DNA of 64,000 nt, from contig NZ_CP066783.1 in NCBI RefSeq assembly GCF_019186805.1, positions 4,663,501 through 4,727,500 on the forward strand. The letters are read 5' to 3'. The position numbers and the translations under genes are program-made. The notes under the pieces were generated by a model, which was not told the DNA's origin, ran no database searches, and saw only the letters and a program-made list of their open reading frames with translations. Shown one piece after another: positions 53,648-62,275 of this stretch; the stretch's first letter is position 1; the number at the start of each line of letters is the position of its first letter. Origin of the DNA: Comamonas fluminis (GTDB lineage Bacteria; Pseudomonadota; Gammaproteobacteria; Burkholderiales; Burkholderiaceae_C).

Positions 53648-53680
53648 GCGCCTATGTATAAAGCGCTTACAGCTATTTTT
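53645..53680 (+). repeat. dispersed repeat copy
   Basis: TTGAGCGCCTATGTATAAAGCGCTTACAGCTATTTT, with the usual arms; it covers the HxlR stop codon. Confidence 0.55.
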
Positions 53681-53691
53681 TCAGGAGCAAA

Positions 53692-54186
53692 TCAGGCCAG
53701 TGCGGCCTGAATATCAGCCGCCAGTTTTTCCGGCTTGTCCTGTGGCGCGTAGCGGCGAATGACCTGTCCATCGCGGCCCACCAGAAATTTGGTGAAGTTC
53801 CACTTGATGGACTTGGTGCCCAGCACGCCCGGGGCTTCGGCGGTGAGCCAGCGGTACAGCGGGTGCGCGCCATCGCCATTGACATCAATCTTGTGCATCA
53901 GCGGGAAGGTGACGCCAAAGTTCAGCTCGCAAAAGCTGGCAATTTCATCGTCCGAGCCTTTTTCCTGCGCGCCAAACTGGTTGCAGGGAAAGCCCAGCAC
54001 GACCAGACCCTGATCGGCATATTGCTCATGCAGGGCTTGCAGACCTTTGTATTGCGGCGTGAAACCGCAGGCACTGGCGGTGTTGACGATCAGCAGCACC
54101 TTGCCGCGATAGTCGGCCAGCGGCACGCTCTGGCCCGTGATGCTGGTGGCTTCAAAGTCATAGACGCTCTGCGCTGTGTGATTCAT
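53692..54186 (-). CDS. glutathione peroxidase
   Basis: 164 residues. Peroxidatic Cys40 lies in NTASACGFTPQYKGLQ, the second motif GFPCNQFGAQE carries Cys68 and Gln74, and WNFTKFLV supplies the Trp/Asn of the active site. It reduces hydroperoxides in the cytosol, probably with thioredoxin. GGAGGCGG lies before ATG 54186. It is convergent with the HxlR gene. Confidence 0.93.
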   Translation of the reverse strand: MNHTAQSVYDFEATSITGQSVPLADYRGKVLLIVNTASACGFTPQYKGLQALHEQYADQGLVVLGFPCNQFGAQEKGSDDEIASFCELNFGVTFPLMHKIDVNGDGAHPLYRWLTAEAPGVLGTKSIKWNFTKFLVGRDGQVIRRYAPQDKPEKLAADIQAALA

Positions 54187-54275
54187 TCCGCCTCCCCGTT
54201 GGCATGCTGTAAAGCACCAAGCTTAGCGCGGCGCAGGCAATGCAGTCACGGCCATTCGCCCTGCGGGGCTGCCAA

Positions 54276-54308
54276 AGAAAAAGCCGGACCGTTGAAGGCC
54301 CGGCTTTT
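54276..54308 (-). terminator. intrinsic terminator of lipoprotein gene at 54357
   Basis: AAAAGCCGG and CCGGCTTTT form a nine-base stem with a 12-base loop; A/T tracts on both strands. Confidence 0.8.
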
Positions 54309-54356
54309 CGCTTTGTGCAGTTGCCGTATTTCTTTATTTTGCTAAGCGCTGCGCTT

Positions 54357-54953
54357 TTATTGAATGCAGCTGCCCTGATTCGTTTCCAGCTGGGTCTTGG
54401 ACCACAGGTAGATTTTGTCCAGATTTTCGGTCTGCGCATTGGCGCTGACGGGCAGCAGGCCTGCCAGCGGTTTGCAGTCTTCACGCGTTTCAGCGGGGGC
54501 AATCAGCGCAGCCTTTGGCTGAAAGACGAAGGTGGACGGTTTTTTATCCTGCAGATGGTTGATCTTCACCACCAGCTGGCCTTTTTGCAGGCGCCAGGTA
54601 CCGGTGCGGGTGAAGGGCTTGCTGTCGTCGCCCGCCGATTCCACCCAGCTGACCTTGCCGTTCCTCAGAAAGTGCAGCACCAGCGGGCTGCGGCCTTCGG
54701 TCCAGGTGGCGTAGCTCTGGGGCACAAACTTGGCGGCGCTGGCCTTGCGGTTGGCTTCGGCAATTTCCAGCTTGCGCTGCGCCTGGGCCTGCTCGGCACG
54801 GGCTTCGGCTTCACGCTGGGCCTGCGCAGCGTTGGCGGCGCTTTGTGCGGCGGCCTGCTGGTTTACGGCCTGTCGGGGTGTCGTGTCGCAGGCACTGAGC
54901 GCCAGGGCGGCCGCCAGCGTCAGGGCCACGGAGGCGGAAGTCTGGAAATTCAT
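54357..54953 (-). CDS. lipoprotein of unknown function
   Basis: 198 residues from ATG 54953 (GGAG seven bases upstream). The signal ends ALSAC (about Cys21). An Ala/Gln/Glu-rich coiled-coil-like stretch (residues 30-70) is followed by a compact domain with YATWTEGRSPLVLHFLRNGKVSW and TGTWRLQKGQLVVKI, reminiscent of small beta folds. I recognise no family. It is the next gene upstream of glutathione peroxidase on the minus strand, separated by a terminator. Confidence 0.78.
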   Translation of the reverse strand: MNFQTSASVALTLAAALALSACDTTPRQAVNQQAAAQSAANAAQAQREAEARAEQAQAQRKLEIAEANRKASAAKFVPQSYATWTEGRSPLVLHFLRNGKVSWVESAGDDSKPFTRTGTWRLQKGQLVVKINHLQDKKPSTFVFQPKAALIAPAETREDCKPLAGLLPVSANAQTENLDKIYLWSKTQLETNQGSCIQ

Positions 54954-55164
54954 CAATTTCTCCATTGAAGTATCGTCAAATGATAGTGTTTGGCTATTAA
55001 AAAGTCGATTTTGCATTGGCTTTTTTGCAACCATGTGCTCGCTCGTTCTGCAAATACCGGGGCTGGAACCATAGAAAAGAAGCGGCCCTGATGCACTGCG
55101 CCTTTTTTTTGGGCATTCTTCGCAGTCTTGCCTCTATGCGGCCTTTGAATGACCGCCTTGCAAC

Positions 55165-57699
55165 GTGCGTTTGTCCTTTCAAGAACTCCAAGAAAAATGT
55201 GTCACGCAGGCCAAAGCGCTGTGGCTGCGCTGGCGTGCGTCTGCGCTGGGCCAGAAGGTCGCGGCACTGCCCTGGTGGCATCGCTGGCCCACACGCCGCG
55301 AATGGCTGCGCGTGCTGGTGGCCCTGCCCGTGCTGTTTGTGCTGTATGTGCTGCTGCTGATTCCGTTCACGCCCAGCATCAGCGATCTGCGCAAAGCCAA
55401 GCTGGAGCAGCCCGCGCAGATCATGAGCGCCGATGGCAAGCTGATTGGAGAGTTCAAGCGCAGCAACCGCCAGTGGGTGCCGCTGGAGCAGATTTCGCCG
55501 TCGGTGGTCAAGGCGCTGGTGGCCACGGAAGACCACCGCTTCTATAAGCACCATGGCATGGATTTCACGCGCACGCTGGGCTCGGTGGTGCATACCGCCA
55601 TGGGCAACCCGCAGGGCGGCTCCACCATCACCCAGCAGCTGGCGCGCAACCTCTACCCCACAGAAATTGGCCGCGCCCGCAATATCAACCGCAAGCTCAA
55701 GGAAGCGATCACGGCCTTCAAGATCGAGGCGCTCTATACCAAGGACGAGATTCTTGAGACCTATCTGAACACCGTTCCCTTCCTCTACAACGCCTATGGC
55801 ATTGAGATGGCGGCGCGCACGTATTTCGACAAGCCCGCCGCCAAGCTGACGGTGCTGGAGAGCGCCACGCTGGTGGGCATGCTCAAGGGCAATGCCTACT
55901 ACAACCCCGTCATCAACCCCGAGCGCGCCATTTCCCGGCGCAACACGGTGCTGAGCCAGATGGTCAAGCGCGGCGAACTCAAGGACGATGAGTTTGAGCG
56001 CCTGAAAAAGCGCCCCATGCGTCTGGACTTCGAGCGCCAGGAAGAGCCCGTGGGCATGGCCCCGCACTTTGCGCAGCAGCTGCGCAAATGGCTGATTACC
56101 TGGGCAGACAAGAACGACTACAACATCTACACCGACGGTCTGGTGGTGCGCACCACCATTGATTCACGGCTGCAGAACTGGGCGCAGCAATCAGTGAACC
56201 GCCAGATGCGCACGCTGCAGAACATTGCCAGCACCAACTGGAGCCACCGCGATGGCTGGAGCGCCGAGAACGATCTGGTGCTGCAACTGGTGCGCGAAAC
56301 GCCCACCTACCGCAAGCTGGTGCAGACGGGCGGCCTGAGTGCCGAAGACGCCCTCAAGAAGCTGCTGGCCGACAAGGCTTTCATGAAAGACCTGCGCGAC
56401 GACAAGACCCGCGTGCAGGCAGGGTTCCTGGCCATGGACCCGCGCAACTCGGCCGTGCTAGCCTGGGTGGGCAGCCGCGACTATGCGCAGGATGCGTTTG
56501 ACCACGTAGCCCAAGCCCGCCGCCAGCCCGGCTCCACCTTCAAGCCCTTTGTCTATGGCGCGGCGCTGCAAAAAGGCGCCCAGCCCGAAGACACACGCAA
56601 GGATGAAGAGGTCGAGATCAAGCTGCCCGGCGGTGAAATCTGGCGCCCTACCGATGCCGTGGACCCCACTGGCGTGCCCATGACGCTGACCGATGCGCTG
56701 GCCTATTCCAAGAACACCGTCACTGCCGAAGTGATGCAGGAAGTGGGCGTGGACCGCGTCATCAAGCTGGCGCGTGCGCTGGGCGTGCGCCAGAGCCCTC
56801 TGGAGGCCGTGCCTTCGCTGGCACTGGGCTCCAGCCCCGTCACGCTGCTGGAGATGGTCAACGCCTATGGAAGCATTGCCAACTCCGGCCGCTACACCCC
56901 GCCGCAGCTGGTCACCCGCATCGAAAATGCCGATGGTCAGGTGCTGGCTGAGTTCAGCCCCCCCAAGCCCGATGAAGCCTGGGACGAGGAGCACAACTAC
57001 AAGCTGCTGGAGATGATGCGCGCCGTGATCGACAAGGGCACGGGCCGCGCCATCCGCAAGCAATATGGCATTCGCGCCGATGTGGCTGGCAAGACGGGCA
57101 CAACACAGGGCAATGCCGATGGCTGGTTCATCCTCATGCACCCGCAGATCGTGGTGGGCGCCTGGGCGGGCTTCAACGATTCGCGCATCACCCTCAAGAG
57201 CGACCAGTGGGGTCAGGGCTCGCGCAGCGCCCTGCCCATGGTGGGCGACTTCATGTCCCGCGCACTGCACAGCCCCCTGCTCAATGCCAAGGCCAGCTTT
57301 GCCGAGCCCAATACCCGCCACTGGTGGAGTGATCTGGTGGACCGCCTGCGTGACAAGGTTCAGCAATGGGGCAGTGATGACAGCGACAGCAGCGCCCCCG
57401 CCCATGAAGGCCAGCATCAGGCCCCTGCAGCAACGCCCCACGCCCCCGGCACCGCGCCAGCCAGCCCCGAGGGCAATGACTCGGACATCACCGAGTCCAC
57501 ACCGGCCTTGCCTGCCAGCCCAGCCCAGCAGCCCGACAGCGGCGCTCCTGCTTCCGGCGCTGACAGCAGCCCTGGCCTGGCCCCGGCAGAGCCTCAGCCC
57601 GCAGCGCCAGCGCGCACGCCTGCGCCTGCCAGCTGGAGCGATGTGGGCACGCCGCTGCCCCCCGCCGCCCCGCTGAACACGCCGCCAGACACCCCCTGA
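55165..57699 (+). CDS. class A penicillin-binding protein (PBP1A family)
   Basis: 844 residues. A short cytosolic tail and one membrane helix (about 48-68) lead to a glycosyltransferase (catalytic Glu122 in ATEDHRFYKHHG; GGSTITQQLARNLY) and a transpeptidase with STFK (Ser457), SKN (515) and KTG (643). It builds peptidoglycan in the periplasm. About 145 C-terminal residues form a Pro/Ala/Ser-rich tail with no visible fold. The start is GTG 55165 with no good Shine-Dalgarno sequence; TTG 55171 is also possible. The symbol mrcA or ponA would be plausible but more than one PBP1A-like gene may exist in the genome. Confidence 0.92.
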   Translation: MRLSFQELQEKCVTQAKALWLRWRASALGQKVAALPWWHRWPTRREWLRVLVALPVLFVLYVLLLIPFTPSISDLRKAKLEQPAQIMSADGKLIGEFKRSNRQWVPLEQISPSVVKALVATEDHRFYKHHGMDFTRTLGSVVHTAMGNPQGGSTITQQLARNLYPTEIGRARNINRKLKEAITAFKIEALYTKDEILETYLNTVPFLYNAYGIEMAARTYFDKPAAKLTVLESATLVGMLKGNAYYNPVINPERAISRRNTVLSQMVKRGELKDDEFERLKKRPMRLDFERQEEPVGMAPHFAQQLRKWLITWADKNDYNIYTDGLVVRTTIDSRLQNWAQQSVNRQMRTLQNIASTNWSHRDGWSAENDLVLQLVRETPTYRKLVQTGGLSAEDALKKLLADKAFMKDLRDDKTRVQAGFLAMDPRNSAVLAWVGSRDYAQDAFDHVAQARRQPGSTFKPFVYGAALQKGAQPEDTRKDEEVEIKLPGGEIWRPTDAVDPTGVPMTLTDALAYSKNTVTAEVMQEVGVDRVIKLARALGVRQSPLEAVPSLALGSSPVTLLEMVNAYGSIANSGRYTPPQLVTRIENADGQVLAEFSPPKPDEAWDEEHNYKLLEMMRAVIDKGTGRAIRKQYGIRADVAGKTGTTQGNADGWFILMHPQIVVGAWAGFNDSRITLKSDQWGQGSRSALPMVGDFMSRALHSPLLNAKASFAEPNTRHWWSDLVDRLRDKVQQWGSDDSDSSAPAHEGQHQAPAATPHAPGTAPASPEGNDSDITESTPALPASPAQQPDSGAPASGADSSPGLAPAEPQPAAPARTPAPASWSDVGTPLPPAAPLNTPPDTP

Positions 57700-57858
57700 G
57701 CAACGGCTTTCAGCCATATAAGCCACTGGGCCGTTGAATAACTGGTCCAATACCAGCCTGCCGCCAGTGATCTCCCAACCCGGAGTGAACTGGCGCATTT
57801 GTTTGCGCACACATGCCATCCGCATGTCCTGCGCCGTTTGCGCCGACCCGGAGCCGAT

Positions 57859-59349
57859 ATGACCGCCAACACGCCCACCATCGTCACTTTTGCCATCTAC
57901 CTGCTGGGCATGTTCCTCATCGGCTGGATGGGCTACAGGGCCACCTCCAGCCTGTCTGACTACATTCTGGGCGGACGCAGCCTGGGCCCGGTCGTGACCG
58001 CCCTGTCTGCCGGGGCATCTGACATGAGCGGCTGGCTGCTCATGGGCCTGCCCGGCGCGGTGTTCACGCAGGGGCTGTCGGCCTCGTGGATTGCCATTGG
58101 CCTGTGCATAGGCGCATGGATGAACTGGCGCTTTGTGGCGGCGCGCCTGCGCCTCTACACCGAGAAGGTGGGCAATGCGCTGACGCTGCCCGACTACTTC
58201 ACCAACCGCTTTGAAGACAAAAGCAGCCTGCTGCGCATCGTCACCGCACTGGTGATTCTGGTGTTCTTCACCATCTATTGCGCCTCTGGCGTGGTGGCCG
58301 GTGCCCGTTTGTTCGAGAGCATGTTTGGCATGGACTACCACACGGCCTTGTGGGTAGGCGCCGTAGCCACCATGGCTTATGTGTTCATTGGCGGCTTCCT
58401 GGCCGTGAGCTGGACGGACACCATTCAGGCCTCGCTGATGATTACCGCGCTGATTCTGGCGCCGCTGATGGTGATCTATGCCGACGGCGGCATTGGCGCC
58501 AGCACCGCCATCATCGAAACCGCACGCAGCGGTGCTTTTGACATGTTCAAGGGCCAGACTCCGATTGCCGTGATCTCGCTGCTGGCCTGGGGCTTGGGCT
58601 ATTTCGGCCAGCCCCACATTCTGGTGCGCTTCATGGCCGCCGAGTCCATCCAGACCATTCCCAATGCCCGCCGTATCGGCATGACATGGATGGTGCTGTG
58701 CCTGGGCGGTGCCGTGGCCGTGGGCTTTTTCGGCATTGCCTTCTTCAGCACCCGTCCGGACATTGCTGCCGGCGTGAACGCCAATTCCGAAAACGTCTTC
58801 CTGGAAGTGGCCAAGCTGCTGTTCAACCCCTGGATCAGCGGCGTGCTGCTGGCCGCCGTGCTGGCGGCGGTGATGAGCACGCTGTCGTGCCAGCTGCTGG
58901 TGTGCTCCAGCGCGCTGACGCAGGACATCTACAAAACCTTTCTGAACAAGAAAGCCAGCCAGCAGCAACTGGTGTGGTTTGGCCGTGCCATGGTGTTTGT
59001 GATTGCCGTGATCGCCATCATCATTGCCCAGGACCCCAACGCCAAAGTGCTGGGCATGGTCAGCAACGCCTGGGCGGGCTTTGGCGCCGCCTTTGGCCCG
59101 CTGGTGCTGCTGTCGGTGCTGTGGCCCCGCATGACACGCAACGGCGCACTGGCCGGCATGATTACCGGCGCGCTCACCGTGCTGGTCTGGCAGCATTTTC
59201 AGTGGTTCAAACTCTATGAAATCATTCCAGGGTTTGCGTTCTCTGCTATCGCAATCGTAGTGGCCAGCCTGCTGGACAAAAAACCTTCCGCCTCCATGCA
59301 GGCCATTCACCAGCAGGTGGATGCCGAGATTGCTGCACACGGTGAATAA
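57859..59349 (+). CDS. putP: sodium/proline symporter
   Basis: 496 residues, sodium:solute symporter family with about 13 helices. SDYILGGRSLGPVVTALSAGASDMSGWLLMGLPGA is the conserved start of PutP, with the proline- and sodium-binding region; GQPHILVRFMA is also conserved. It imports proline with sodium. ATG 57859 is chosen for GGAG six bases upstream and family length; the frame opens at 57799. A terminator follows. No putA gene is adjacent. Confidence 0.93.
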   Translation: MTANTPTIVTFAIYLLGMFLIGWMGYRATSSLSDYILGGRSLGPVVTALSAGASDMSGWLLMGLPGAVFTQGLSASWIAIGLCIGAWMNWRFVAARLRLYTEKVGNALTLPDYFTNRFEDKSSLLRIVTALVILVFFTIYCASGVVAGARLFESMFGMDYHTALWVGAVATMAYVFIGGFLAVSWTDTIQASLMITALILAPLMVIYADGGIGASTAIIETARSGAFDMFKGQTPIAVISLLAWGLGYFGQPHILVRFMAAESIQTIPNARRIGMTWMVLCLGGAVAVGFFGIAFFSTRPDIAAGVNANSENVFLEVAKLLFNPWISGVLLAAVLAAVMSTLSCQLLVCSSALTQDIYKTFLNKKASQQQLVWFGRAMVFVIAVIAIIIAQDPNAKVLGMVSNAWAGFGAAFGPLVLLSVLWPRMTRNGALAGMITGALTVLVWQHFQWFKLYEIIPGFAFSAIAIVVASLLDKKPSASMQAIHQQVDAEIAAHGE

Positions 59350-59388
59350 AGCGCTACGGCCTTAACCCCCGGCATCACTTCGCCCCTC

Positions 59389-59424
59389 AAAACCCCAGCC
59401 GCACACGGTGCCGCTGGGGTTTTT
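59389..59424 (+). terminator. intrinsic terminator after putP
   Basis: AAACCCCAGC and GCTGGGGTTT form a ten-base stem, ending in five T residues. Confidence 0.85.
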
Positions 59425-59579
59425 CATATCGGCAGGCCATATCGTCATGAAAGCCGAGCCAGTGAATAGCCACTCCGCGATTGCACAAAAATAAGGCAAC
59501 CTTGCAATTTCCGGGCCTATCCGTCAAACTCACGGGTCGAAATTTCAGGTATTCCCTGAGATTCTGAAAGGTTTAGTGA

Positions 59580-60005
59580 ATGCTCAAGGCCACAGCAGCC
59601 AAGGTGTACAGAACAGGTCTAGCACTTGTGCTGGGCGCCGCTTTCTCGCTGGCATCCTCATCGGCTTTGGCGCGCAAAGCGCCCGAAGCGGGTGTTGCTG
59701 TCCCTGGCTTCGAAACGATTGCCCTGTCCGATCTGCCGCGTGACGGTCGCTCCACCTATGCACGAATACTGCAAGGCGGCCCCTTCACCAGCGACAAAGA
59801 CGGCTCGGTCTTCGGCAACCGCGAGCGCATACTGCCTCGTCAGGCCCGTGGCTACTACCGCGAATACACCGTGCGTACCCCCGGAGCCCGTAACCGTGGG
59901 GCAAAGCGCATCGTCTGCGGTGGCCTGCAACCCCAAACCCCGGATGCATGCTTCTACACCGGCGATCACTACAACAGCTTCCAACAGATCGTCGAAGACA
60001 AATGA
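59580..60005 (+). CDS. secreted guanyl-specific ribonuclease (barnase/RNase Sa-like)
   Basis: 141 residues. A signal peptide ends near ALA with mature RKAPEAG. The RNase core has GRERILPRQARGYYREYTVRTP (Glu95), AKRIVCGG (Arg110) and FYTGDHYNSF (His130), matching the microbial RNase N1/T1/barnase group. Such secreted RNases need a cytosolic inhibitor, and a barstar gene lies 109 bases downstream. CTGAAAGG precedes ATG 59580. A contact-dependent toxin role is not indicated, since no delivery domain is attached. Confidence 0.9.
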   Translation: MLKATAAKVYRTGLALVLGAAFSLASSSALARKAPEAGVAVPGFETIALSDLPRDGRSTYARILQGGPFTSDKDGSVFGNRERILPRQARGYYREYTVRTPGARNRGAKRIVCGGLQPQTPDACFYTGDHYNSFQQIVEDK

Positions 60006-60114
60006 GCTTTGCAGGCCATCCTCACAGAGACACAGCGAATCGCGCCGATGACCTACAGCGTCGTCAGCGACGCTTCTGCCAACCCAATTGATGTTTTTAG
60101 AAAGAATCACGGAG

Positions 60115-60540
60115 ATGGACACGCCACTTCGTAAACCTAACGAGACGCCTCTGCGCAATGTTCGCACCAATATCGTGCAGTCCATACGCGCTCACCGAAT
60201 CCAGGACCTGCAGACTGCTGCAGAGACTCTGGGCTCCCACTTCCTCTATGCCAATCTGGCCCATGCCCAGACCAAGGCTGACATCTTCGAGCTGCTGTCC
60301 ACGCAGTTCCATCTGCCCGCGCACTTTGGCAAGAACTGGGATGCGCTCTATGACTGCCTGACCGACCCCATCAGCAAGGCAGGCCCGCAACCCGGCTTTA
60401 TTGTGGTGCTGGACCAGATTCCCACCACACCCAAGTTCGACAAGGAAATTCGCGAGCAGTTGCTGGATGTATTCCGCGACACCGCAGATTTCTGGGCTGA
60501 ACGCAAAATCTCTTTCCGCTGCTTCTACTCTTTCCTGTAA
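60115..60540 (+). CDS. barstar family ribonuclease inhibitor
   Basis: 141 residues from ATG 60115; AGAAAG precedes it and ATG 60091 is also in frame without a ribosome-binding site. KADIFELLSTQFHLPAHFGKNWDALYDCLTD is the barstar core, the helix and loop that block the active site of barnase-type RNases. It has an N-terminal extension of about 45 residues compared with Bacillus barstar. Its position just downstream of the RNase supports an inhibitor role. Confidence 0.9.
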   Translation: MDTPLRKPNETPLRNVRTNIVQSIRAHRIQDLQTAAETLGSHFLYANLAHAQTKADIFELLSTQFHLPAHFGKNWDALYDCLTDPISKAGPQPGFIVVLDQIPTTPKFDKEIREQLLDVFRDTADFWAERKISFRCFYSFL

Positions 60541-60562
60541 TCAGCGCCAGCAGCGCCCAGAC

Positions 60563-60590
60563 AAAACGCCCGCGAAATGCGGGCGTTTTT
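60563..60590. terminator. bidirectional terminator between barstar and terC-like genes
   Basis: AAAACGCCCGC and GCGGGCGTTTT form an 11-base stem around GAAAT. Confidence 0.88.
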
Positions 60591-60609
60591 CGTTGGAGGC
60601 GCAATACGC

Positions 60610-61302
60610 TCAGGCGCTGGCCAGGCGTCTTTCACTGCGCATCTGCAGCCACTTGCCAACCCCGACCACCAGCACCGCGCCCACAGCAGCCGCCACGTAA
60701 TGCAGCCAGGGCATGGCCTGCACCGTGGCTTCCATCACATGGTCGCTGGTGATGGTTTCACCGGCCACCCAGCCAATCAGCGCAGCGCCCAGGGTCACAA
60801 TGACAGGGAAGCGCTCCATCAGCTTGATCATCAGCGTAGAGCCGAAAATCACCAGCGGAATGCTGATGGCCAAGCCCAGAATCAGCAGCAGCATATTGCC
60901 GCCTGCCGCCGCCGCCACCGCGATGACGTTGTCCAGGCTCATGACCAGATCGGCCAGCAAGATGGTGCGAATTGCGGCCATCATGCCCTGCTTTGCCACA
61001 TTGCCAGAGTCTTCCTCTTCGGCCTCGCCCTTGAGCAGGCCCACACCAATCCACAGCAGCAGCACGCCGCCAATCACCTCGACGAACGGCAGCTGCATCA
61101 GCTTGGCGGCAACCACGGTCAGCGCGATACGCAACACCACTGCTGCGCCAGAGCCGAACATGATGGCTTTCTTCTGCTGCTGGGCAGGCAGGCCACGGGC
61201 CGCCAGCGCGATCACCACCGCGTTGTCTCCCGAAAGAATGATGTTGATCCAGACGATTTTGAGCAGGCCGATCCAGAAATCAGCACCCAGCAAGGCATCC
61301 AT
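60610..61302 (-). CDS. TerC family integral membrane protein (YjbE-like)
   Basis: 230 residues with about seven helices. The TerC motifs are LSGDNAVVIALAARGLP and ADLVMSLDNVIAVAAAA, each with the metal-binding aspartate in a helix. YjbE-type TerC proteins are linked to manganese export or metalation of secreted proteins. AGGA lies nine bases before ATG 61302; a TTG at 61311 is in frame too. I looked for a yybP-ykoY manganese riboswitch upstream and did not see its core motifs. Confidence 0.9.
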   Translation of the reverse strand: MDALLGADFWIGLLKIVWINIILSGDNAVVIALAARGLPAQQQKKAIMFGSGAAVVLRIALTVVAAKLMQLPFVEVIGGVLLLWIGVGLLKGEAEEEDSGNVAKQGMMAAIRTILLADLVMSLDNVIAVAAAAGGNMLLLILGLAISIPLVIFGSTLMIKLMERFPVIVTLGAALIGWVAGETITSDHVMEATVQAMPWLHYVAAAVGAVLVVGVGKWLQMRSERRLASA

Positions 61303-61580
61303 GGCGAACAATCCTGAACAATGAGTCCGTCACCGGCTGGACGGACAAACGCCAGACGGCAAAAGGCCTAGCGTTATGAATGCAACAAAGTTTAGTCCTT
61401 CAAGCCACTCGCGCGATGTCGGCGTATTACTGCCGCCAGCATGGGAATTGGGCCTTGTTCCGCTATCAAAATAACAATTGATTGCGATGCGCATGCAAAT
61501 TACCAATTTTCAGTGATGTGCAATCTCTGCAATCTTGTTCACAGTTGTACTGTGTAACATTTGCGGAGCACTGTCAGAAC
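61303..61580. other. divergent promoter region of TerC-like and response-regulator genes
   Basis: 278 bases with an AT-rich centre and the partial repeat GCTATCAAAATAACAATTG near 61459. No hairpin or riboswitch core is visible. Confidence 0.45.
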
Positions 61581-62270
61581 ATGAATAACTTTCCTCCACT
61601 GCCCGCCGAATCGATTCTTCCCAGTCCACTGCTGGTTGTGGAGGATGAACCTTTAATTCGCAAACGGATAGAAGGCATTCTGCGCAGCCTGGGATATACG
61701 GATGAAGCTCTCATTTTTACTTCGTCCATTGCGCAGACCCATGCCCGTCTGCAAGAGCACCCGGTGGCAATGGCGCTGGTGGACCTGGGCCTGCCTGATG
61801 GCAGCGGCATCGACCTGATTGCGGAACTGCGCGCCGCAGACCCTGGCATGGGCATTCTGGTGATTTCCGCCTGGAGCACCGAAGACGCCATCCTCGCGGC
61901 CTTGCGAGCAGGCGCCAATGGCTATGTCCTCAAGGAGCGTGACGATCTGGAAGTCACGCTGTCCATTCGCAGCGTGCTGCGCGGCGGCGCGCCCATCGAC
62001 CCCTTTATTGCGCGGCGCATCATTGCGGAGTTGCAGCCCTCCACGCCAGCCGCACTGAAAGAGCTGCCGCCCGAGAGCGCTCTCAGCGTTCGAGAGGTAC
62101 AGATTCTCAAGCTGGTGGCCGATGGCATGACCAATCGGGAAATCGCCGAGTCGCTGTTTCTGTCGCGCTACACGGTGGAGTGCCATATCAAGAACATCTA
62201 CCGCAAGCTCTCGGTACCGTCACGCACCAAAGCCGTCATCGAAGCACGAGCGCGCGGCCTGCTGCCCTGA
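61581..62270 (+). CDS. response regulator, REC-LuxR type
   Basis: 229 residues. The receiver domain shows VEDEP (acidic pocket near 21), Asp68 in ALVDLGLPDGSG as the phosphorylation site, Lys118 in YVLKERDD, and the LuxR-type HTH follows: LSVREVQILKLVADGMTNREIAESLFLSRYTVECHIKNIYRKLSV. It is followed after five bases by a histidine kinase gene, its likely partner. ATG 61581 is used; the frame opens further upstream. Confidence 0.92.
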   Translation: MNNFPPLPAESILPSPLLVVEDEPLIRKRIEGILRSLGYTDEALIFTSSIAQTHARLQEHPVAMALVDLGLPDGSGIDLIAELRAADPGMGILVISAWSTEDAILAALRAGANGYVLKERDDLEVTLSIRSVLRGGAPIDPFIARRIIAELQPSTPAALKELPPESALSVREVQILKLVADGMTNREIAESLFLSRYTVECHIKNIYRKLSVPSRTKAVIEARARGLLP

Positions 62271-62275
62271 ACCGT

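Noticed and set aside
61303..61400. yybP-ykoY (manganese) riboswitch before the TerC gene
   Set aside because: The family's conserved core motifs are not present upstream of the start.
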